Assembly: GCF_023487995.1 (NCBI RefSeq) | Contig: NZ_JAMFKN010000002.1 | Span: forward strand, 434,001 to 498,000 | DNA from: Thermohalobaculum sediminis | GTDB lineage: Bacteria > Pseudomonadota > Alphaproteobacteria > Rhodobacterales > Rhodobacteraceae | DNA: 64,000 bases | Reading direction: 5' to 3' | Shown: in pieces, positions 1-7,947 of the stretch | Layout of the letters: each line of letters starts with the position of its first letter | How positions within the stretch are numbered: position 1 is the stretch's first letter | The notes under the pieces: generated by a model | Databases searched by the model: none | Seen by the model: the letters and a program-made list of their open reading frames with translations, nothing else | Told to the model about the DNA's origin: nothing | Program-made: the position numbers and the translations under genes

Positions 1-635
1 ATCTCGGTCTTGCGGCGCGCCTCGCCGAGCGCGGCGAGGTCGCCGAAATGGCGTGCAAGCTCCGAGAAATGCACGCCCCACTGCACCGCGCCGCGGGGCA
101 CACGGTAAAGATCGAGAAACCGGTCGTTGAACGCGATGAACCGGCAGGCTGAATCGACCAGCGCCACGCCATCGGTGATATTCGACAGGATGCTGGCCAT
201 CAGCGCCCGCTGGCGCTCGAGCTCGCGCTCGCGGTCGGCGGCTTCGGTCAGCTCGACATGGATGCTGATCATCCCGCCATCCGGGAGGTCGCGCCGTGTG
301 ATGCGGATCAGCCGCCCGTTGCGCAGCCGCCGCGTCTCCAGCCGGTTCTCCGGCAAGCGCCAGCCGGCGAGCCGCCGGGCGATCTCGTGCTCGCTGCCGC
401 CGGGGTTGAGGTCGAGCATGCCGCGGCCCGCGAGGGTTCGCAGCACGGTCTCCAGCGTGTCGCCCGGCCCCAGCTCGTCCGGGCCTAGCTCGAAGATCCG
501 GGCATAGGCGCGGTTGAAGCCGACGACCCGCAGCTCGGCGTCGAACAGCATGATGCCGTCCGAGAGGTGATCGAGCACCTCGCCCGGCATGGTGAGCGCG
601 GGTCCGCCGACACGCTGGTCAATTCCGAGGGTCAT
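1..635 (-). CDS. PAS-domain signalling protein (partial, runs off the window start)
   Basis: The minus-strand frame opens at an ATG at 635 and stays open to the window edge, giving about 211 visible residues. Two PAS-like segments are readable. One is near residues 25-70 ([19 protein letters not shown]). The other is near residues 145-210 ([18 protein letters not shown]), after a charged linker ([11 protein letters not shown]). Such tandem N-terminal PAS sensors are usually joined to a histidine kinase or cyclase output domain, but the C-terminus lies outside the window, so the output is unknown. A later ATG at 590 is an alternative start, and neither has a strong ribosome binding site. It diverges from the LeuB-type gene. 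Confidence 0.7.
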   Translation of the reverse strand, partial: MTLGIDQRVGGPALTMPGEVLDHLSDGIMLFDAELRVVGFNRAYARIFELGPDELGPGDTLETVLRTLAGRGMLDLNPGGSEHEIARRLAGWRLPENRLETRRLRNGRLIRITRRDLPDGGMISIHVELTEAADRERELERQRALMASILSNITDGVALVDSACRFIAFNDRFLDLYRVPRGAVQWGVHFSELARHFGDLAALGEARRKTE

Positions 636-820
636 TCACTCACACGCACATCTCATGCCCGCGGGGCATCCCTTCGACCCACCGCACGCCATCCGGAAGC
701 ATGGTCCCCGATGAAGCTTACCAGAATCCTGATCTTGCACCACCATTGCGCAGCCGGGCCTTGCCAATCGCGCCCGGATCGCCCAAAACCGCGCGCGAAA
801 TCCTGTCCGGAGAGCGCGCG

Positions 821-1933
821 ATGACCCCCATGAAACTCCTGATCCTGCACGGCGACGGCATCGGCCCCGAGGTGATGACCGAGGTCCGCAAGCTGATCGA
901 CTGGTTCAAGGCCGTTCGCGGCCTGCCGTTCGAGATCGACGAGGATCTGATCGGCGGCGCCTCGTACGACGTGCACGGTACGCCGCTCACCGACGCGGTG
1001 ATGGAGAAGGCGCAGTCGGTCGACGCGGTGCTGCTGGGCGCGGTCGGCGGGCCGAACTACGACATCCTCGACTTCAGCGTGAAGCCCGAGCGGGGGCTCT
1101 TGCGGCTGCGCAAGGAGATGGACCTCTACGCCAATCTCCGGCCGGCGCAATGCTTCGACGCGCTGGCCGAGTTCTCGTCGCTCAAGAAGGACGTGGTGGC
1201 CGGCCTCGACATCATGATCATCCGCGAGCTCACCTCGGGCATCTATTTCGGCGAGCCGCGCGGCATCCACACCGAGGGCAACGAGCGGGTCGGCATCAAC
1301 ACCCAGCGCTATACCGAGGGAGAGATCGCCCGCGTCGCGCGCTCGGCTTTCGAGCTTGCGCGCAAGCGGGCGAACCGGGTCTGCTCGATGGAGAAGGCCA
1401 ACGTGATGGAATCGGGCGTGCTGTGGCGGCAGGTGGTGCAGGAAGTGCACGACGCCGAATACCCGGACGTCCAGCTTTCCCACATGTACGCCGATGCCGG
1501 TGCCATGCAGCTGGTCCGCTGGCCCAAGCAGTTCGACGTGATCGTGACCGACAACCTGTTCGGGGACCTGCTGTCCGACGCGGCGGCGATGCTGACGGGC
1601 TCGCTCGGCATGCTGCCCTCGGCCTCGCTCGGCGCGCCGATGGCGAACGGCCGGCCCAAGGCGCTCTACGAGCCGGTGCATGGCTCGGCCCCGGACATTG
1701 CCGGCCAGGGCAAGGCCAACCCGATCGCCTGCATCCTGAGCTTCGCGATGGCGCTGCGCTATTCCTTCGACCTCGCCGCGGAGGCGGAGATGATCGAGGC
1801 CGCAGTCAACGACGTGCTGGCGCAGGGGCTCCGCACGCCGGACCTCGGGTCGGGCGAGGGGACGCGGACCGTCGGCACGATCGAGATGGGCGACGCCATC
1901 ATCGCGGCAGTGGCCGCGCGCGCGGCGGCGTGA
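821..1933 (+). CDS. Isopropylmalate/isocitrate dehydrogenase family protein (LeuB-like)
   Basis: A 370-residue NAD-dependent beta-decarboxylating dehydrogenase. It shows the N-terminal HGDGIGPEV motif, the arginine-rich substrate segment ([16 protein letters not shown], about residues 88-103), the metal-binding [12 protein letters not shown] stretch and the [18 protein letters not shown]-binding loop. Length fits LeuB and tartrate dehydrogenase. It stands alone, without leuA, leuC or leuD nearby, so it may be a second LeuB paralogue acting on a malate- or tartrate-like substrate rather than the leucine-pathway enzyme; this is inference. The start at 821 follows a GGAG-type site; an in-frame ATG at 830 is also possible. 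Upstream in-frame ATGs lack ribosome binding sites. Confidence 0.85.
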   Translation: MTPMKLLILHGDGIGPEVMTEVRKLIDWFKAVRGLPFEIDEDLIGGASYDVHGTPLTDAVMEKAQSVDAVLLGAVGGPNYDILDFSVKPERGLLRLRKEMDLYANLRPAQCFDALAEFSSLKKDVVAGLDIMIIRELTSGIYFGEPRGIHTEGNERVGINTQRYTEGEIARVARSAFELARKRANRVCSMEKANVMESGVLWRQVVQEVHDAEYPDVQLSHMYADAGAMQLVRWPKQFDVIVTDNLFGDLLSDAAAMLTGSLGMLPSASLGAPMANGRPKALYEPVHGSAPDIAGQGKANPIACILSFAMALRYSFDLAAEAEMIEAAVNDVLAQGLRTPDLGSGEGTRTVGTIEMGDAIIAAVAARAAA

Positions 1934-2003
1934 CGCAAGCACCCCACTTTCACACGTGAGGGGGGGTCAATTGACTGGTTCAAAACGATTTTCAGAATCC
2001 CCA

Positions 2004-2030
2004 CCCCGAATGTCGCGACGCGACTCGGGG
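2004..2030. terminator. Hairpin between convergent genes
   Basis: CCCCG (2004-2008) with GTCGC (2012-2016) can pair with GCGAC (2020-2024) and CGGGG (2026-2030) around a three-base loop. It lies between the convergent LeuB-like gene and the small exported protein gene. Read on the minus strand it is followed by a stretch with several T runs, so it could end both transcripts. The assignment is from base pairing only. Confidence 0.45.
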
Positions 2031-2049
2031 CGGGGGCAGGCCGCGCGGC

Positions 2050-2427
2050 TCAGCCGCCAAGATCGACCTCGACCACCGCGCCGCCCCAGCCATGCACCTT
2101 GTCGCGCGCCTCGACGCGCACGCGGGTCACGGCCGCGGGGATTGCGACGCCCGTGAGCGAGCGGGTGAACGGCTGCTCGTCCACATGGGGGTGCAGAAGC
2201 TCGCGCATGCCGTAGACGGCGCCATCGGGGCCGGCGACGCGCCAGGCGTCGGCGTAGTGGTCCCAGCCCTCGTCGGCATGGGCAACGGTCACATCGAAGC
2301 GCCATGCGGCACCGGTGCGGATGGCACTTGCCGCGACCACGTCCGCGTCCCCCGACCGAGCGGCGGGCGCGAGGGCGGTCGCGGCGGCGAGCAGGAGGGC
2401 GAGGGCGGCGGGAAGGCGCAGGGGCAT
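2050..2427 (-). CDS. Small exported protein of unknown function
   Basis: A 125-residue protein that starts with a clear signal sequence (MPLRLPAALALLLAAATALA followed by an APAARS cleavage area), so it should be periplasmic. The mature part has a WDHYADAWRVAGPDG segment and a C-terminal RVRVEARDKVHGWGG segment. It has beta-rich character and no cysteine pair, catalytic motif or recognisable domain. It is divergent from comM and shares the 134-bp intergenic region that carries the CtrA-type box, so it might share that control. I do not recognise a function. Confidence 0.7.
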   Translation of the reverse strand: MPLRLPAALALLLAAATALAPAARSGDADVVAASAIRTGAAWRFDVTVAHADEGWDHYADAWRVAGPDGAVYGMRELLHPHVDEQPFTRSLTGVAIPAAVTRVRVEARDKVHGWGGAVVEVDLGG

Positions 2428-2494
2428 CTGGATCTCCGGTCATCTTGCAGCGGCGCGCTGGGATCGACGCTGCGGCGCGCGATCTTAACCCGCC

Positions 2495-2510
2495 TTAACC
2501 CGCAATTAAC
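2495..2510. promoter_or_regulatory. CtrA-type binding site upstream of comM
   Basis: TTAA at 2495-2498, seven bases, then TTAAC at 2506-2510 matches the CtrA consensus TTAA-N7-TTAAC exactly. A further TTAACC half-site lies at 2485-2490. The site is 52 bp before the comM start and 68 bp before the divergent exported-protein start. In Rhodobacterales CtrA is known to control motility, gene-transfer-agent and DNA-uptake genes, which fits comM. Binding itself is inferred. Confidence 0.6.
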
Positions 2511-2561
2511 CACGGCCGGGCACCTGATGCGATGGCGTCCTTGTCCCCTTGCGGTGATCCC

Positions 2562-4073
2562 ATGCTTGCGCGCGCCCACACGGTTGCGTTTCTCGGCGTC
2601 GAGGCCCGGCCGGTCGAGGTGCAGTGCGCCATCGCGCCGGGGCTGCCGTCGTTCCAGATCGTGGGACTCGCGGACAAGGCGGTGTCGGAATCGCGCGAGC
2701 GGGTGCGCGCGGCGCTGACCGCCTGCGGCCTCGCCCTGCCGCCGCAGCGGATCACCGTGAACCTCTCGCCCGCCGACCTGCCCAAGGCGGGCTCGCATTA
2801 CGACCTGCCCATCGCGCTGGCACTGATGGCCGCGCTCGACGTGATCCCGAAGGACGAGGCCGACGGCGCGCTGGCGCTGGGCGAGCTGTCGCTCGACGGG
2901 CAGATCCGGGCGGTGCAGGGGGCGCTGCCGGCGGCGCTGAAGGCGGCCGAGCTCGACAAGGGTCTGGTCTGCCCGGCGGGCTCGGGCGCGGAGGCCGCCT
3001 GGGTGGGCGGGGCCGAGATCCTCGCCCCTGACAGCCTGCTGGCGCTCGTCAACCACTTCCGCGGCACGGCGGCGCTGCCCCCGCCCGCGCTGGGCGCGGT
3101 GGCGGCGCGGCGGCCGGGTGCGGACATTTCGGACGTGAAGGGGCAGGAGGGCGCGCGCCGGGCGCTCGAGGTCGCGGCGGCGGGCAACCACAACATCTTG
3201 ATGGTCGGCGAGCCCGGCTCGGGCAAGTCGATGCTGGCGGCGCGGCTGACCTCGATCATGCCGCCCCTGAGCCCGCGCGAGGCGCTTGAGGTGTCGATCA
3301 TCCACTCCCTCGCGCTCGAACCCGGCGATGGCGGCATGATGCGCGAGCGGCCCTATCGGGCGCCGCATCACTCGGCCTCGATGGCGGCGATGATCGGGGG
3401 TGGACGCAACGCCAAGCCCAGCGAGATCAGCCTCGCGCACCGCGGTGTCCTGTTCCTCGACGAACTGCCCGAGTTCGCGCGGCCTGTGCTGGAGGCGCTG
3501 CGCCAGCCGATCGAGACCGGCACGGCCGTTGTGGCGCGCGCCGAGGCGCATGTGACCTATCCCGCCCGGTTCCTGCTGGCGGCGGCGATGAACCCCTGCC
3601 GCTGCGGATATCTGGGCGACCCTGCGAGGGCCTGTTCGCGCGCGCCGAAATGCGGGGCGGATTATGCGGCGCGCCTGTCGGGGCCGCTGATCGACCGCTT
3701 CGACATCCGCATCGAGGTGCCGCCGGTGACGGCGGACGTGCTCGGCCTGCCCGCGCATCAGGATTCGTCTGCCCGGGTGGCCGCGCGCGTGGCGCGGGCG
3801 CGGGCGGCGCAGGCCGACCGGGCGGGCGCGGAGCCTGGCGATGCTCCGGTGACGAATGGCGAGCTGGAGGGCGAGGCGCTCGACCGGGTGAGCCGGCCCG
3901 ATGATGCCGGGCGCCAGCTTCTGCAGGCGGCGGCCGAGAAGCTGCGGCTCTCGGCGCGCGGCTATCACCGGGTGCTGCGGCTCGCGCGGACGCTGGCGGA
4001 CCTCGAGGGCGTGGACGCTGTGCGCAAGGTGCACGTGGCCGAGGCCGTGGCCTACCGCCGGGCCATGAGCTGA
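2562..4073 (+). CDS. comM: ComM/YifB family Mg-chelatase-like ATPase
   Basis: A 503-residue ComM/YifB ATPase. In other bacteria ComM is a hexameric helicase that promotes branch migration when single-stranded DNA taken up by transformation is integrated. Visible parts are the N-terminal ChlI-like domain (residues 1-170), Walker A GEPGSGKS (216-223), the PYRAPHH motif (about 264-270), Walker B GVLFLDE (295-301) and a Cys-containing NPCRCGYLGD segment near 350 leading into SGPLIDRFD. The ATG at 2562 gives the usual MLARAHTVAF N-terminus. A CtrA-type box sits just upstream, which suggests co-regulation with competence or gene-transfer-agent recipient functions. Confidence 0.93.
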   Translation: MLARAHTVAFLGVEARPVEVQCAIAPGLPSFQIVGLADKAVSESRERVRAALTACGLALPPQRITVNLSPADLPKAGSHYDLPIALALMAALDVIPKDEADGALALGELSLDGQIRAVQGALPAALKAAELDKGLVCPAGSGAEAAWVGGAEILAPDSLLALVNHFRGTAALPPPALGAVAARRPGADISDVKGQEGARRALEVAAAGNHNILMVGEPGSGKSMLAARLTSIMPPLSPREALEVSIIHSLALEPGDGGMMRERPYRAPHHSASMAAMIGGGRNAKPSEISLAHRGVLFLDELPEFARPVLEALRQPIETGTAVVARAEAHVTYPARFLLAAAMNPCRCGYLGDPARACSRAPKCGADYAARLSGPLIDRFDIRIEVPPVTADVLGLPAHQDSSARVAARVARARAAQADRAGAEPGDAPVTNGELEGEALDRVSRPDDAGRQLLQAAAEKLRLSARGYHRVLRLARTLADLEGVDAVRKVHVAEAVAYRRAMS

Positions 4074-4254
4074 GGGGCAGGGCATGGCGGTCCCGGCACG
4101 AAGGCCGGGGCGGCGCGGCGGCGGTGACTACGAAGCCCCGGCTCGGGGGCAGGGGCAGCGCGATGATGGCGGCCCTGCGCGGGGGATCGGCGGGGAGCGC
4201 GTGGCGGCGCGGTCGCTGCGTGGGTCTGGTTCCGGGCACGGCGTCGGACGCGCC

Positions 4255-4334
4255 GCTGCCCCGGGCTCGACCCGGGGCCTCGTGGCAAGGGCGCGTCTTG
4301 TCGGGGAGGCCCCGGCGCGGAGGCCGGGGCAGCG
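4255..4334. repeat. Palindromic intergenic repeat, two inverted copies
   Basis: Copy one (4255-4282) reads GCTGCCCCGGGCTCGACCCG and continues GGGCCTCG. Copy two (4306-4334) is the inverted form from GAGGCCCCGG to GGGGCAGCG. The outer ends CGCTGCCCC and GGGGCAGCG pair, and each copy is itself a near-palindrome. Related copies occur at 14894, 33161, 40110, 45941 and 58850 in this window, always between genes, so this is a dispersed REP-like family. Confidence 0.6.
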
Positions 4335-4393
4335 TGGTTGTCGAAACCCCGGCCCCACTTCGGTCCGGGGTAAAAGTGTCGCGACATGCGAAC

Positions 4394-4417
4394 GGCCGCG
4401 CCCCTCCGGGCGCGGCC
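4394..4417. terminator. Strong hairpin downstream of the NCS1 permease gene
   Basis: GGCCGCGCCC (4394-4403) and GGGCGCGGCC (4408-4417) form a perfect 10-bp stem with a CTCC loop, 20 bases past the permease stop codon. No clear T run follows, so intrinsic termination is plausible but not certain. Confidence 0.45.
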
Positions 4418-4437
4418 CCCGGTCTCTCCAGCGCGGC

Positions 4438-5919
4438 TCAGTAGCTGGACGACCCCGCCGCCGTCGCGGCCGCCGTCAAGGCATGCCCGGCCCGGCGCAT
4501 CAGCACGACATGGAGCCCGCCGCCCAGCACCGCGCCGATCACCCAGCCGAAGCCCGAGAGATCGCTCAGCGCCGGCACCCAAACCGTGGCGACCGAGAAC
4601 ACCGCGGAGATGCCGAAGGCGGTGATCGCGATCCGGTTCCAGCCAGCGGTATAGTGGTAGGCGCCATCGGAGCTCATCGAGAACAGGTCCTGCACCTCGA
4701 TCTTCTGGCGGCGGATCAGGTAGTAGTCCGCGACCAGGATGCCGTAGAGCGGCGCGAGGAAGGCGCCAAGAGTGTCGACGAAGCCCGCGATGCCGATCTC
4801 GGAGATCACCGACACCCAGAAGGCGCCGATGAAGAAGGCGATCACGGCCGTCAGGATGCCGCCGGTCTTCGCGCTGATCTTCGAGGGCGCGAGGTTCGCC
4901 AGGTCATAGGCCGGCGGGATGAAGTTCGCGACCAGGTTGATGCCGACGGTGGCTGCGAAGAAGGTGATCGCGGCGATGACGGTGAGCCAGATGTTGTCCA
5001 CGCGCTCGACGATGTCGGCTGGGTTCGTCAGCCGCTCGCCGAACAGCACCACGGTGCCCGCAGTGATGAACAGCGCGATGAACGAGAAGAATGCCATCGA
5101 CACCGGCAGGCCCCAGAAGTTGCCGCGCCGCATCTGCCCTTCGGTCTTCACGAAGCGCGAGAAGTCGCCAAAGTTGATCACGACGGCGGCGAAATAGGCG
5201 ATCATCGTGCCGGTGATGGCAAAGAAGGCGGCGACGGGGTGGCGGCCGTTCTCGACAGCGCCGCCCTGGAAGATGACGCCAAGCTCGGTCAGGAGCCCAT
5301 TGCCCGCCTTCCACCAGATCGCCAGCATCAGTGCGATCATCACGGCGTACACGAAGGGCCCCGCCCAGTTCAGGAACCGGCCCACCCAGTCGATGCCCAT
5401 CATGAAGAGCCCGAGCTGGAACACGCAGACGATGATGTAGGACACCCAGCCGACCCCGGTCATGCCGAGGAACTCGGCGCCGCCCTCGATCCCGAACACC
5501 GAGCGGATCAGCAGCGCCACGGCGGTCGAGGCGAAATAGGTCTGCACGCCATACCAGAAGATCGCGACGATGCCGCGCACCAGCGCCGGGAACTTCGCTC
5601 CCTCGACCCCCATCGCGGCCCGCGCCATCACCGGGTAGGGCACGCCGTACTTCACGGACGGCCGCCCGGTGAGGTTCACGAGCCACATCACGAAGAAGCC
5701 CGCGAGCACGATGGCGAGAAGCGTCCACCAGCCGTTCAGCCCGTAGCTGATGAAGAGCGAGGCAGCCAGCGTGTAGCCGAACAGGCTCTGGATATCATTG
5801 TTCCAGACGTTGAAGATCTCGAAGGCGCCCCAGTGGCGCTTTTCGGGCGCCAGGGGTGCGAGGTCCTCGTTCCAGAGGGCGCCATCCTTGCTGGTGATGT
5901 CGTAGTGGTTGTGAGTCAT
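4438..5919 (-). CDS. NCS1-family nucleobase/allantoin:cation symporter
   Basis: A 493-residue inner-membrane protein of the nucleobase:cation symporter-1 (purine/cytosine/hydantoin permease) family. The N-terminal WNEDLAPLAPEKRHWG and FEIFNVWNND segments are typical of this family's first helix region, and about twelve hydrophobic segments follow. The ATG at 5919 has GAGAGG a few bases upstream; the frame continues upstream but without a better start. It is divergent from an RpiR regulator and from the PuuE-AllE-AllA genes, so uptake of allantoin or another purine breakdown product is the most likely role. Substrate specificity is inferred from context only. Confidence 0.85.
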   Translation of the reverse strand: MTHNHYDITSKDGALWNEDLAPLAPEKRHWGAFEIFNVWNNDIQSLFGYTLAASLFISYGLNGWWTLLAIVLAGFFVMWLVNLTGRPSVKYGVPYPVMARAAMGVEGAKFPALVRGIVAIFWYGVQTYFASTAVALLIRSVFGIEGGAEFLGMTGVGWVSYIIVCVFQLGLFMMGIDWVGRFLNWAGPFVYAVMIALMLAIWWKAGNGLLTELGVIFQGGAVENGRHPVAAFFAITGTMIAYFAAVVINFGDFSRFVKTEGQMRRGNFWGLPVSMAFFSFIALFITAGTVVLFGERLTNPADIVERVDNIWLTVIAAITFFAATVGINLVANFIPPAYDLANLAPSKISAKTGGILTAVIAFFIGAFWVSVISEIGIAGFVDTLGAFLAPLYGILVADYYLIRRQKIEVQDLFSMSSDGAYHYTAGWNRIAITAFGISAVFSVATVWVPALSDLSGFGWVIGAVLGGGLHVVLMRRAGHALTAAATAAGSSSY

Positions 5920-6000
5920 ATCGGCCTCTCTGCGGGGCGGCGCGGTGGCGGGTGGTGCGCTTCTGGCGGCCCGGGATGGATGGTCGGCGGTGATGCAAGG

Positions 6001-6029
6001 ATGTTGCAAACAATTTTCCAAAATGTCAA
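6001..6029 (-). promoter_or_regulatory. Candidate sigma-70 promoter of the NCS1 permease gene
   Basis: On the minus strand a perfect TTGACA (positions 6029-6024) is followed after 17 bases by CAACAT (6006-6001), a weak -10 element. It lies within an AT-rich island unlike the surrounding GC-rich sequence. The weak -10 fits a regulated promoter. Confidence 0.4.
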
Positions 6030-6035
6030 TATACA

Positions 6036-6051
6036 TGGAAATAACATTCCA
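6036..6051. promoter_or_regulatory. Candidate RpiR-family operator
   Basis: TGGAA (6036-6040), six bases, then TTCCA (6047-6051) form an inverted repeat containing GGAA-N6-TTCC. The same spacing is, from memory, reported for the RpiR-family repressor IolR of Sinorhizobium. A second TTTCCA half-site lies at 6015-6020. The palindrome sits just upstream of the permease -35 element and near the expected start of the RpiR transcript (TATACA at 6030-6035), so it could control both genes. Confidence 0.5.
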
Positions 6052-6101
6052 ATTAGCCGACCGCACCTTTCCGGTTCGTGCCGCAGCCCTGGGGTGAGAC
6101 C

Positions 6102-6956
6102 GTGACCAAGCCGTTGAAATCCATCGTCGAGATGATCCATCGCGCCTATGACGGCCTGAGCGCGCGCGAGCGGCAGGTGGCGGACTTCATCCTCGAATCA
6201 CCGGGCGAGATCAGCATGTATCCGGCCTCGGAACTTGCGCGGCTGGTGGGGGTGTCGAACTCGACCGTCACCCGCTTCGTACAGCGCGCGGGCTTCGAGA
6301 GCTACGAGGAGATGCGGCTCGCCGCGCGCGAGGCGCGAAGCTGGGGCTCGCCGCTGTTCCTCGCGCCGCGCGAGGGCGAGGGCAACGGGCGCGAGGGTCT
6401 GATAGCGAGCTTCGCGGAGGCCGAGATGGCGGCCCTTGGCGCCGCGCTCGACGGGCTCGCGCCCGCACTGGTGGACGAGCTGGCCGAGGCGCTGGTGGCG
6501 GCGCGGCGGCTGGGGTTCCTGGGCTTTCGCAACAGCCATTTCTTCGCCGGCTATGCGCGCTGGCAGTTCATCCAGTTCCGGCCCGACACGCGGCTTCTGC
6601 CCGGCCCGGGCGAGACGCTGGCCGAGGGGATCGCGGATTTCGGCCCGGAGGACATGGTCGTCGTGGTTGGCGTGCGACGCGTCGTGGGCACGCTTTCGCG
6701 CGCGCTCGAGGCGCTGGCGGGGCGCGGGGTGCCGGTGCTGCTGATCGCTGACCCCTCGGCGCGCGGCATGCCGGCGCTGGCGCGCTGGACCGTCACCTGC
6801 CCCGTCGAGAACCCGCATGTGCTGGATTCCTATGCCGGTGTGCTCGCGGTGCTGCGGCTGCTGGCCGTCGCCGCGATGCGCCGGGCAGGCAAGGCCGGGC
6901 ACGACCACCTGGAATGGATCGAGACGCAGCATGAGGCGCTGGGCGAGTTCGATTGA
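6102..6956 (+). CDS. RpiR/MurR-family transcriptional regulator
   Basis: A 284-residue regulator with an N-terminal RpiR-type helix-turn-helix (about residues 5-80, including LSARERQVADFI and LARLVGVSNSTVTRFVQRAGF) and a C-terminal SIS sugar-isomerase-like ligand domain (about 120-270). The GTG at 6102 follows a GGGGTGAG ribosome binding site; a GTG at 6078 is an in-frame alternative. It is divergent from the NCS1 permease and 30 bp upstream of puuE, so it probably senses a purine-degradation intermediate and controls both directions through the GGAA-N6-TTCC palindrome. The effector is unknown. Confidence 0.87.
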   Translation: MTKPLKSIVEMIHRAYDGLSARERQVADFILESPGEISMYPASELARLVGVSNSTVTRFVQRAGFESYEEMRLAAREARSWGSPLFLAPREGEGNGREGLIASFAEAEMAALGAALDGLAPALVDELAEALVAARRLGFLGFRNSHFFAGYARWQFIQFRPDTRLLPGPGETLAEGIADFGPEDMVVVVGVRRVVGTLSRALEALAGRGVPVLLIADPSARGMPALARWTVTCPVENPHVLDSYAGVLAVLRLLAVAAMRRAGKAGHDHLEWIETQHEALGEFD

Positions 6957-6986
6957 CGCCCCGTCCGCCACGAGAAGGAGAGCCCG

Positions 6987-7904
6987 ATGACCTACCCGCG
7001 CGACCTGACCGGTTATGGACGCACGCCCCCCGACCCGCGCTGGCCCGGAGGGGCGCGCATCGCGGTGCAGGTGGTCGTCAATTACGAGGAGGGGGGCGAG
7101 AACTGCATCCTCCACGGCGATGCGGCATCCGAGGCGTTCCTGTCGGAGATCGTGGGCGCGCAGGCCTGGCCCGGCCAGCGCCACATGAACATGGAATCGA
7201 TCTACGAATACGGCGCCCGCGCGGGGTTCTGGCGGCTGTGGCGGATGCTCACCGGGCGGCGCATTCCCGTCACGGTCTATGGCGTGGCCACTGCTCTCGC
7301 GCGCAGCCCCGAGCAGGTCGCCGCGATGCGCGAGGCGGATTGGGAGATCGCGAGCCACGGGCTCAAATGGATCGAATACCGCGACTTCACGCGCGAGGAC
7401 GAGCGGGCCCATCTCGACGAGGCGATCCGCATCCACACCGATGTGACCGGCACGCGCCCGCGCGGCTGGTACACGGGGCGGTGTTCCGTCAACACGCTCG
7501 ACCTGGTGATGGAGGAGGGCGGCTTCGCCTATTGCTCGGACGCCTATGCCGACGATCTGCCCTATTGGGTGCAGGGGCCGAAGCGGCCATTCCTGATCGT
7601 GCCCTACACGCTCGACACCAACGACATGCGATTCGCGACGCCACAGGGCTTCAACTCGGGCGACCAGTTCTTCAGCTACCTGAAGGACAGCTTCGACACG
7701 CTCTATGCCGAGGGCGAGGCGGGGGCGGCGAAGATGCTGTCGATCGGGCTGCACTGCCGGCTGGCGGGGCGTCCGGGCCGGGCGGCGGCGCTCGCACGCT
7801 TCCTCGACTACGCGGCCGGACACGAGGGCGTCTGGTTTGCCCGGCGCATCGAGATTGCGGAGCACTGGCACCGCGAGCATCCTGCGGAGGCCATCCATGC
7901 CTGA
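6987..7904 (+). CDS. puuE: Allantoinase PuuE (polysaccharide-deacetylase fold)
   Basis: A 305-residue cytoplasmic enzyme of the PuuE type, which hydrolyses allantoin to allantoate and is unrelated to the amidohydrolase-type AllB. Family hallmarks are NYEEGGENCILHGDAASEAF near residues 34-53, the NMESIYEYGARAG segment near 70-82, the deacetylase-fold EIASHGLKWIEY segment and the MLSIGLHCRLAGRPGR segment near the C-terminus. GAAGGAGAG precedes the ATG. It is followed immediately by allE and allA, which act on later intermediates. No allantoate amidohydrolase gene is visible in the window. Confidence 0.92.
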   Translation: MTYPRDLTGYGRTPPDPRWPGGARIAVQVVVNYEEGGENCILHGDAASEAFLSEIVGAQAWPGQRHMNMESIYEYGARAGFWRLWRMLTGRRIPVTVYGVATALARSPEQVAAMREADWEIASHGLKWIEYRDFTREDERAHLDEAIRIHTDVTGTRPRGWYTGRCSVNTLDLVMEEGGFAYCSDAYADDLPYWVQGPKRPFLIVPYTLDTNDMRFATPQGFNSGDQFFSYLKDSFDTLYAEGEAGAAKMLSIGLHCRLAGRPGRAAALARFLDYAAGHEGVWFARRIEIAEHWHREHPAEAIHA

Positions 7905-7947
7905 CGACAGCGCGAAAATCGAAGCCCACCATGAACAGGGTCCGAGC

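Larger units (their letters stand above)
4074..4437. other. Gene-free stretch between convergent comM and the NCS1 permease gene
   Basis: About 360 bases with no credible gene; open frames here are GC-rich by-products without ribosome binding sites. The stretch holds a palindromic GC-rich repeat pair (4255-4334) and a strong hairpin (4394-4417). The rest resembles degenerate GCCGGGGC-type repeat remnants. Confidence 0.6.

Noticed and set aside
1966-1975. GTCAATTGAC palindrome after the LeuB-like gene
   Set aside because: Short, single copy and located downstream of a gene with no promoter use evident; probably chance.
2289-4085. 598-residue open frame antisense to comM
   Set aside because: High GC makes long antisense frames common. 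It lacks any family motif and overlaps a clear ComM with Walker motifs on the other strand.
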